Below are positions 26,736 to 36,137 of a stretch of 64,000 nt of DNA, piece by piece (within the stretch, counting starts at the first letter, position 1; every line of letters begins with the position of its first letter). This DNA comes from Dirofilaria immitis (Eukaryota; Nematoda; Chromadorea; Rhabditida; Onchocercidae): NCBI GenBank assembly GCA_024305405.1, contig JAKNDB010000068.1:9161501-9225500 (forward strand), given 5' to 3'. Both the position numbers and the translations under genes were made by a program. The notes below the pieces were generated by a model, which was given only the letters and a program-made list of their open reading frames with translations, did not search any database and had not been told where the DNA came from.

Positions 26736-27568
26736 AAGAAGGAGATGATAATGAATGATGTATAATCTGAAGGTGAGAACTAGTTCTAGGCAGTCATTTT
26801 ATTTCTTTACAGCAACAATCAGAAATTGAACAGTTCATTTTTCCGTCAGCAATTAGTCATTCTCTATTTTGAGAGAAACTTATCGCATTTCCTTATGACC
26901 TTTTCAATTCATCAACTAAATAATCATCTGATAATTTATCTTATCTGCCTTGCTATACTGGAATTAGCACTACTTGTTCATTATTTTCTTTATTGATGAT
27001 AAAAACAGTTTGAAAAAAGTGTATTCGATGAGAATGAAATGTTATTTGAATATTTGCTTACCAAAACATAATGGCTCTCTCTATACTTTTATCTCCAAAA
27101 ATGCTACCACTGATGCACAATTTTTCATCTTATATTGCTGCAATATCAGATGCTGCTGAACGATTGCGCAATTATCATTTAAATTTTTCTGTTTCAAAAT
27201 GAAAGAAAAGTATAGTGTGCTTCTCGCGTGAACAGGTTATGGTGGAACCGACGAAATATCATTACATTGCTAGTTATTGAATGGTATGTCTCTTCCTTCA
27301 TATATTCAAACGGTATAACGAAATTTCGAACTAAACTGGTATTAAATATGTTAATCTTCCCTTTATGCAACGGCAATTAATCTCATCCTTTTTCTTACAA
27401 TACCCATAAATCTCCATGATTAACATCTATCTTCCTAATATGGTGGCATCCAGTATCTAATATGATGAAATGATGTCACTGTTCATAGAAGTAAATAATC
27501 CAGCGATACTGCTGCTAGACTACAAAATTGTAAATTGTTTAAAAGACATCAAAGATAGCCTTATTGAA
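26736..27568 (+). repeat. Repeat B, left copy (833 bp)
   Basis: Matches 32958-33790 in direct orientation at a constant offset of 6222, without gaps. The only differences I noticed are two near the left end (TGATG versus TGGTA). Short patchy similarity with an indel continues just upstream (shared CGAAAAGGTAT at about 26723 and 32935). There are no terminal inverted repeats and no recognisable protein; the 61- and 60-codon open stretches it contains occur identically in both copies. Together with the right copy it brackets the second P4H gene. Confidence 0.95.
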
Positions 27569-27585
27569 ACAAAGTAATTCTGTGC

Positions 27586-27869
27586 GTGAATTTCCATGAA
27601 TTCTCACATTCATATATGAGCAGAAAACTTCAAATCTTCCGTAACAGAAAGTATAACATAGATGTGCCACAATTTATGACAGGATGGATTCTTGGATGGA
27701 CAAGCGTTGACGGGAGAGACGATATAATAATAAAGAAGGCATTGGGTATCAGAAGGCACAATCCAATTATAAATGCCAAGGCAAAATGAATAAAATTTAT
27801 GCTGACGATTTGATCAATTACGAAGAATTTCCGATCGGCTCGAATCTTCGTTTGTATGTGCACTACTGT
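27586..27869 (+). other. Coding-like stretch, unrecognised, possibly a gene remnant
   Basis: Two adjacent plus-strand open frames look protein-like: one includes QFMTGWILGWTSVDGRDDII and ends at 27789; the other starts at about 27786 (MNKIYADDLINYEEFPIGSN) and ends near 27869. They could be joined by a one-base shift in the ACCAAGGCAAAATG-like region, as inferred elsewhere in the window, or they may be remnants. I do not recognise the product. The stretch starts 18 bases after the end of repeat B. Confidence 0.25.
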
Positions 27870-28267
27870 TAACTTAATCTTTGTTTTATATACTTTTGCG
27901 TGTCATATATAATATATTCATGTCAACTGATACGTTATGATGTTTTTTTGTAAATTAAGTTGATCGGAAACCTGAAGTCTATTTCAAATTTAAGAAATTC
28001 GAAGAGAAACTCTTCATTTTATGGACATGTTTTGCAGATAACATATAGGCAGCAAAAAAACAAAAAGGAAAAACTGTTGGATAGATACATTTCAACCTCT
28101 TTAATTTTTGTTACGTATATATTTCAATCTCTTATTTAACTATTTTCACACAACCTTAGAAACTAAAATATTCTCTTATTGAGATTCCACAATCTTTGGT
28201 TCGGAAACTCTGAGTCCACAAATGTTTTTATTAATTTTTTTAGGCTTCTTAACTTCTGCTCTGGTAT

Positions 28268-31200
28268 TTAAACGATATTTCGGCTCGGGAGCCCTAAATC
28301 ACCCACATATCGTTCTTGATCGAATTGATTCAAACCACATGGTCGGCGCCATTCCTGCCCTCGTTCATGAAACCATTTGTTTGTTACCCATTTAATTCCG
28401 GTTAATACTGGACATGCAGCATGTTGAGTGCGCATATCTACTTCACCGCTACGCATTAAATTATACCAGAACAGTGCTGCATTCTGTAGAAATTCAAATA
28501 ATATATTAACTAGGAGTACTGTAAAGTAAGCTACAGTAACTCAAGCATATTAAATAACGCTCTTCTGGATTAAAGCAAACATAAAATTTAAAAATTTTTA
28601 AACAGATGTATACTTCAATCGATTCTGGCCATTGTTGCATAAATTTTCTCCTCTTATTCAATTTACCACATGAAAGAAATAAATTATAGAAGTAGTGGAA
28701 TTGAATTAGAAATTAACTATTACATTTCTCTACAGAAACTTTGATTCGATAATAATATCTACCTGACTAATGTATGGCATTTAATATCTAATATATGTAG
28801 CCCACCTTGGTGCATGGTACTGATGTTTTCAAGTCGATGAATACTGTACCACCTCCGATTTCTGGTTCAGTCATCTGCAATCAAATGAAACCATTATGTA
28901 TAAACACTTTCAACTGAAAAAATTGAATTATCCAGTTCAGAAATAAGTAAAGAAATAAGCGGATACGTAGATCAAAATTGTGGCTATTCGATTCCCAGTC
29001 CCCAATTCTTTGAAAGCAGACTGCTCTTCACTCTGAAAATATGATTCTTTGTCCTTAACATATGAAATGATTAAGGAATTCAAATGACAGATTGTTAGTG
29101 ATGTGTGCGTTCTATATTTTGGTACTATATGTAAGAGCAATTAAAGAGCAATAATTTCTGTAAAGTCATATTGCTGATCTTGTTCTTAAAATTTCCATTT
29201 TAAGATGTATTTTGAACAAGAAACTCAAAAAAATGTGTCGATACATAACAACATAATGATCGATAAAAATTAGAACAATTATAAAGATAGTACTTACCCT
29301 TGCACAATCTAAATGAGGTTCATAATGTCCACCAACTCCATAATTCTGGATCTGAAATGTCTTAGAAAATACAGTCTTGCTATGAATTTTTTGGAACTTG
29401 AAAAATTTATTGGTACTACCAGATATTTTATAAGAATGTTCATCTGACGAAATGACAGGAAAACGCTAATTTTCATGACTTCAGATTTCTTTCACTTTTG
29501 CTTTATAATTTAAGAGTCTGAAGAATGACCTGAAGTTCTTCAGCAGTTTCTATTTCGAGATTTGTAGCCAAATCAAGACGCCTATCGATGCGATTAACTA
29601 TTTCATGTTCTGTCGATCTCAGCCAAGCACTGAAAATGAACTCATTATCCAATGAAAATTTATGTCGAAAAAATATTAGACTTTCTTGCCCTTTTCATTA
29701 GACAGTATATATACACATACATATATTTTTTAGATATTTTTATTTGAAACAGTGACAAATTTCACCAACTGCTTATCCAATACTTTTATTATCTTTCGGT
29801 AATTTTAATATGATATAAATTTTATTTCTCATGAAATTAAAATAAGAGTAAATATTTGAACATTTACCTCTTGCTAACACGATAGCCTGCCGTCTCAAGC
29901 TTTCCAGTCACAGCATTGTGTACTGTAGCTCGGTTCAACTGAAATTACTACTATGACTGCGATTCTGTTAGGTACAGGTAAACACAATACCTCACTCCTT
30001 TCCCTCGTCTCTTTCTTGCCTTTGAAAATAAGCATGTAGTATTAAAATGAGCAAGAAAAAGTTTAAACAAGCCTTAGGTACTGCAAGCATTTCTATAATT
30101 CGCGCTTCTTCGTCCGACATAATGTCATGGAACAGTACAGCCAATGGATTTTGATGAGCAATTTCCACTTTGAATGGTGCTAAACGCAAATATGGACGAT
30201 CCATTTTGTAGTAGCAATACAATCGCGACTGTGATTTTGTATTCTGCAAAAAATCCGTCAAATTCAAAGTTCTAATTTCAGTAGAGCTGCAGTATTGAAA
30301 GACTTCTGCTATCCTGTTTTATTAGCAAGTTTAATCGGTACTAACCAAAAGAACCAAGTCGGAAATTTCGAATGTTATAGTTCAATTTTGGCTTTTCTTT
30401 ACTTGAAAAAATTTAACAAACGGTAATGAGGTGCTCACGACGGGCATTTCCTGTCGACATAATGCTTCGTATGTGTGTTTCTCGTGTCGTATATTACTTA
30501 TTGGTGGAATATTTCGTCGCATGTCGATATGTCGGACTCCATCATCTTCCAGCAAATCTTCATACCATCTTATGTTGCCTTTGGCTCGTGGATGATCCGG
30601 ATCTATGCAGAATAAGACTGTTCATGCTGGGCAGGAATTGAAGAATAATCAACTGCTATCAAATGACGTAACATTTACTTGCATATTAAGCTAATTGCTA
30701 ATTTCACTTCTATCAAAAGTTTAAGCAGAATTCAGAAAAACTTTGATTTGCACAGTATTTAATAAAACATTGAAAGTTACAATATAAAAAGTTTTAAAAT
30801 TATCAAGAACTGATATAGAAATTTCAAAAGGCCTTAACATTTCACTACTAATATATCATATTTCTGTGTTACTAAGCTAGGAATTATTTTTACTAAAAAA
30901 ATAACAAATGACTTACTCATCCGATACAATTCATCCGTAAGCAACAAAGCTCGTTTCAGATTACCTTGTTTATACAATGAGAAAGCTAAATATTCTAGAA
31001 TATCTTCTAACTCCGCTGTTGGTATAGCCTCCTTTTCGACACGCTGTCGCGCTTCCTGCATCCACAAAATGGTATGGTAATAATCATATGCATAATATGC
31101 TGCACGACCAATTTCAAAACAATCTCCAGCTGCAACATTCGAAATTCTGAAATCGATATACTTTCTCTTTTCAACATCTTCCCATCTTGAAGAAAACAAA

Positions 31201-32544
31201 AAAAAGGAATATTTTCCTCACTTAGCATTCCACTTCAAACTATCTTTCAGACAATCAAAACTAACCATTCAAAGCAACTGTTCGCATTTGAGAATTTAGG
31301 ATTTTCCCTTCGGCAATATCTGTGGTATCCATTTGATACGTGTCTTGCAAACGTAATAAACCAATTGCTGCGCCTGACAGATCCTCCTATATGGTTCTTT
31401 ATGACATCACTAATTATTTTGCAACATAATCAGGTCTGCACTTATTAAGCACACATCGAACAGTAATAAGGTAGTATGAAAAGTATTTAGCAGATTATTT
31501 CTATAAGATCTAAATTCAAATTAATGCCTGCAATAGCTTAACAGAGCCTGAATAGCAATAATTAGTATATCATTTCTCCAAATCTTTCGACTTATATTGC
31601 TTAATGGCAAGAACTGAATGTATTTCTGTTCTTCATTTCACAACGTTTACGATTCAAAAGAGAAAGTGGGCCAAATCGAATTTGATCAAAAAAATTCAAA
31701 ACATCTTTTCTTTAACTGATTATTCACATTATTTTTTCTCTTCTGGGAAAGAAAAAGAGTAGTGAAGCGGAAAAAAACCTCTGTGGGATAGCTGATACGC
31801 TTAATAGCTCGTTGACGAGTCACGTTGCGGATGATATCATCGGCAAAGTTGGATCGCATAATCTTTACTACTTTGTTCCAATCTGTTGTCATTCCTTTGA
31901 TCAACAGAAAGGCATTGATTGGATGTTGTATCGCTTCCTCACCATCTCGTATAGCTTTATCATTGCGTTCTTGTATTTCTTGAGCGAACCTAAAATTATA
32001 TCAGTAATTTATTGAAAGACACTTCTAAGTAATGGGATCCTATAGTATACCGTTGCAAAAGCCTCTGATCATAAAAAGCTGAAAACAATCAAAAATTATT
32101 CAAAAAAAAAAGATATTCCGAGAAAAATTCTAAAATGTTCATTATTAAAATCTTTTAACAGCTATTTGGAATCGTAGTTAATAATTCCATTCCCGGAAAT
32201 GGAACACCACTTCCTTTATTAGTGATTGGCATTCATGACGCAATATTCTGCTAATGATATAAGAAGTATAATTACCATATTGCAATTTTTAATGTTAGTT
32301 TGTCTACATTGAAATGACGGCTCAAATAAAGAAAAAGACTTAAATTCTGCTCAAAAGAAGACAAAACCGCTTACTTCTTTAAATAATCAAGTCTTTCTAA
32401 TTCTTTTCTTACGTAACTATTAATCATTATTGGAATATCTCTCTCAGCTCCAATTAACGCTTTCAATGAAGCAAAGGATGAATAAACTTCGGCAGAAACT
32501 GTAGCGATCGATAAGAGTATTTTAAGGACTATCCACCGTATCAT
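28268..32544 (-). CDS. Prolyl 4-hydroxylase alpha subunit, copy 2 (intact frame)
   Basis: Same enzyme as copy 1 (ER collagen prolyl 4-hydroxylase alpha, needing Fe(II), 2-oxoglutarate, ascorbate and PDI). Twelve exons: 32375-32544, 31779-31989, 31266-31386, 30917-31129, 30439-30602, 30073-30243, 29868-29938, 29530-29629, 29298-29351, 28967-29032, 28806-28874, 28268-28483. They sum to 542 codons with consistent phases and no frame break. Seen: signal peptide MIRWIVLKILLSIATVSA; TPR-like region (YYHTILWMQEAR, LEYLAFSLYKQGNLKRAL); catalytic HYEPHLD, distal His in QHAACPVL, 2-oxoglutarate Lys in GIKW. Seven of the eight exons from exon 5 on match copy 1 in length exactly or nearly so. The exon 6 donor reads AAG/GCTTGT, where copy 1 has a GT. 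An alternative ATG lies at 32559, but TTGCAG sits between the two ATGs, favouring 32544. The sequence is clearly diverged from copy 1, so the duplication is old. Confidence 0.94.
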
Positions 32545-32548
32545 TTTT

Positions 32549-32554
32549 CTGCAA
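32549..32554 (-). promoter_or_regulatory. Candidate trans-splice acceptor for P4H copy 2
   Basis: TTGCAG on the minus strand ends four bases before the ATG at 32544. A second acceptor-like TTTATTTGCAG lies about 35 bases further upstream. Either could accept a spliced leader; the nearer one decides the start. Confidence 0.4.
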
Positions 32555-32957
32555 TGCATTCACATCAGCATTAATTTTTGCATTTCTGCAAATAAAGTAA
32601 ATTTCAAGCAGTATGGTTGTCAGAGCAAAATGAAAGATATGACATAAGAGCAAATTGAAGGAATTCAACAAAGTTAAAACTGGTGAAAAATAGCATAGAA
32701 TGATTAGAATATGAAATATGACATGACATTAAGCATGACAGATTGAAATTCTTATTTAAAAAGAAAAAAAGCAGGCCTTTTAAAGCCCGAATGCCAGCAT
32801 TATCGAAAGTGGACTTGCTAATTTTACATTAAACAGATATATAATTCAAATAATAAAACAAACAGATTTCAAATTAACTTCAGGCATATGTAGATTTTAG
32901 TTTGGAAATCACACAATGCCGGAAATATAATGTCCGAAAAGGTATCAAAATAGACGA

Positions 32958-33790
32958 AAGAAGGAGATGATAATGAATGGTATATAATCTGAAGGTGAGA
33001 ACTAGTTCTAGGCAGTCATTTTATTTCTTTACAGCAACAATCAGAAATTGAACAGTTCATTTTTCCGTCAGCAATTAGTCATTCTCTATTTTGAGAGAAA
33101 CTTATCGCATTTCCTTATGACCTTTTCAATTCATCAACTAAATAATCATCTGATAATTTATCTTATCTGCCTTGCTATACTGGAATTAGCACTACTTGTT
33201 CATTATTTTCTTTATTGATGATAAAAACAGTTTGAAAAAAGTGTATTCGATGAGAATGAAATGTTATTTGAATATTTGCTTACCAAAACATAATGGCTCT
33301 CTCTATACTTTTATCTCCAAAAATGCTACCACTGATGCACAATTTTTCATCTTATATTGCTGCAATATCAGATGCTGCTGAACGATTGCGCAATTATCAT
33401 TTAAATTTTTCTGTTTCAAAATGAAAGAAAAGTATAGTGTGCTTCTCGCGTGAACAGGTTATGGTGGAACCGACGAAATATCATTACATTGCTAGTTATT
33501 GAATGGTATGTCTCTTCCTTCATATATTCAAACGGTATAACGAAATTTCGAACTAAACTGGTATTAAATATGTTAATCTTCCCTTTATGCAACGGCAATT
33601 AATCTCATCCTTTTTCTTACAATACCCATAAATCTCCATGATTAACATCTATCTTCCTAATATGGTGGCATCCAGTATCTAATATGATGAAATGATGTCA
33701 CTGTTCATAGAAGTAAATAATCCAGCGATACTGCTGCTAGACTACAAAATTGTAAATTGTTTAAAAGACATCAAAGATAGCCTTATTGAA
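32958..33790 (+). repeat. Repeat B, right copy (833 bp)
   Basis: Direct copy of 26736-27568. The match stops at CCTTATTGAA; beyond this the right copy continues into a further CTTATTGAAGGA-like word, so the junction carries a small direct duplication. An open frame (33692-33886, including LLKESLDDKFTLIGSSRF) crosses the repeat end only in this copy; in the left copy it stops two codons after the junction. That frame is not recognised. Confidence 0.95.
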
Positions 33791-34794
33791 GGATACTTAT
33801 TGAAGGAAAGTTTGGACGATAAATTTACTCTGATCGGATCTTCAAGATTTCGCTTTCAAAATATAAAATCGGCAAAATTACGATAGCTTTCGCCATCCTG
33901 CTGAACTGTATATCAATAAAAGTAGTGGCATTTTTCATCTTCAGAAGACTGACCGACAGATAAAATAAATTCTTGAAAGAAGTGCAATAACCGGAGTGGA
34001 GCGATGGTTAAATGGCATAGAATGACTGACCTATTTTGTCTCCTCGAAGAGAATAAAACGTAATTAGTGATGTTAATGACCGACAAAAGTACACAACACA
34101 TACATACAAAAAAGAGAAGAGGAGAACAGAGAAGGAATGAATGGATGCTGCTGATGTAACAACATTCTGTCACAGAATCGCACGCAAATTTCCAGAGCTG
34201 ATCTTTTCCAGATCATATCTCCACTCAATAGTGCACTTGATAGTAGATTAAATCGACATGCAACATTTAATCCATTTGACATTGAAATCCAAAGATGACG
34301 AAATTGACAAAATTTTGAAAATAAAATTTCAATGTCATCGATAATTTTCAGAGAATCAAATCGAACCATTTGAAAAGAAACTTATTTATACAATAAGTAC
34401 GTTGATTAGAAGCTTGGCAATCTATTTCAATTTTAAGAAGTTCTCGAATAAATTCTTCACACTATGGATAAGTTTGAATATCGCATATGTATCAGCATGA
34501 ATAATGCCAAAGTAGAAAATGATGTTTATATATATGGATATGAAAGTGAAGGGGTGCAAAATGAGCTCAAAATAATGGAATGTTTATATTGCATTAAATT
34601 TCATTTTTTTTCTCAATATTACCTTTCGGACATCTTTTCTTTTAAAAAAAAAACTTAAAATTTATCAAAAATACAAATCTCGAATGAATAAATCAAATAA
34701 CGGAGGAGATGGCAAATGATGGCATAATTTGGGATATTTATTCGTGCTATACATAACTGATAAATTTTGCTATTCGCGATTTAAATTTTAAAAC
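33791..34794. other. Spacer between repeat B and repeat A copies, no gene
   Basis: About 1 kb with no supported gene. The segment near 34403-34478 resembles 27959-28035 (shared words such as TCTATTTCAA, TTTAAGAA and ATGGA in the same order), an older diverged duplicate. Minus-strand open stretches at 33913-34369 have no motif. Confidence 0.45.
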
Positions 34795-35036
34795 TTATAA
34801 TTCTTTTTTATTTAAAATATATTTATTTCTGAGTTATATAACTTAACTTAAAATTAACAATATTTATAATACATAAATTCGCTGACAGAAAAATACAAGA
34901 TATGATTAATTTATGCTTGAATAAATGATTTCAAACTGCTAGCATTATTCTCAAATATACCTGCATCCTAAATACAAACTAATGAAAATAATGAGACTTA
35001 TTAAACCAAAGAGCATTTGTAATGAAATGTATAAAA
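34795..35036 (+). repeat. Repeat A, right copy (242 bp)
   Basis: Direct copy of 26399-26640. In the left cluster A precedes B by about 95 bp; here A follows B by about 1.0 kb, so the order is permuted while the orientation is kept. Confidence 0.92.
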
Positions 35037-35458
35037 ATCTCAAACTTCATTTTTAGCCTAAATAGAAAAAATTTAGAATATCTTAATTAGATAACCACAC
35101 TTCAAAGATCTAAGCCATCCTATAACTGAAGTAAAAAATTTCAGAATGATCGGTAGTACAGAAATGGATAGGCTTGCATAGAAACAGTTTGATTGTTCCT
35201 CTTCATAGCAACATTCTTTGTTTCACAAAAAGTAGAAAAAAATATAGTAATTAGGACTCTATACTTTTGTCAGATAATGGAAAGACAAAATTTTCTCATC
35301 CATGAACATTTCAATATTATAGTTTTTAAACTTATTATTCATATGCATTCATATTCGTGTATTGATAAAGCATACGGTAGAAGTTATAAAGTCGTTTGCA
35401 GGAAGTAAAAGATTCTTATAACCGCAAATCTTCTAATCGGCATAAATACACAGTGATG
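35037..35458. other. Short intergenic stretch, no gene
   Basis: AT-rich. A 71-codon open stretch (35193-35408) has no recognisable feature. Confidence 0.45.
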
Positions 35459-35756
35459 CCATAGCTAGCGCTGTCAATGATACACCTTGTAAAGCTATAG
35501 CTATTGACGGCTAATTTCCATTACAAATCAATTTCATATTTTATTTGTCGCAATAATATTAAAACGTTTTGCAACTTGCATCAATTTTACTTTCATATTT
35601 TATCAATAAGTTATCATTTATGAGACTTTTCTTCCTTTTATCTATCAAAATAATAAGCAAAAATTTCTTTTCCATAAGGATTTTTAAGATCTAATTTTTG
35701 TAACCTGTAATTTTAACATTTTGATATCATTTGATTGCAATTTTTGTATATGTTCT
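35459..35756 (-). repeat. Inverted repeat, left arm (298 bp)
   Basis: Reverse complement of 37421-37718. I see a single mismatch (CAAGGTG versus CAGGGTG) over 298 bp. The arm carries, in antisense, the end of exon 4, all of intron 4 and the start of exon 5 of the F-box/LRR gene to its right. The 1,664-bp spacer holds the first part of that gene. Confidence 0.95.
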
Positions 35757-36137
35757 TTTGAAGATTATGTTTTGGGAATAATAAAGCATACGAAGATATT
35801 TAACTATTTTTGTTACTGTTTTTAAGCAATATTTTAATAGTTTATACGGATATAAAATTTATTTTTCTTTTATAAGCAATAATCAATATTGTAGCACTAC
35901 AGTAATTGAGTTACAGTAAAAAGTAAAATATTGATAGCTTAATTATAATTTCTAAAAATCATTCTACATGTTATATATTAGTTTCATGCTTTTCTACATG
36001 GACATGTAAATTTTAGATCGAAATTTTAGATATAGTTTTCTTCTCAAAATAGAAATGAGAAAAGGATAGCGATAGCTATTATTAATTGTTTAAAGGTGGT
36101 ATTCGATAGTTTCAAATTTCCATTGTTGTTTTGTATA
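35757..36137. other. Upstream region of the F-box/LRR gene
   Basis: AT-rich, no gene. It would contain the promoter of the plus-strand gene; no specific element could be named. Confidence 0.4.

Noticed and set aside
26736..33790. Repeat B as a transposable element
   Set aside because: No terminal repeats, target-site duplication or transposase-like frame; only two copies are visible, both bordering one gene.
34073..34369. 98-codon minus-strand open frame between repeats B and A
   Set aside because: No recognisable feature, and it overlaps another random frame (33913-34173).
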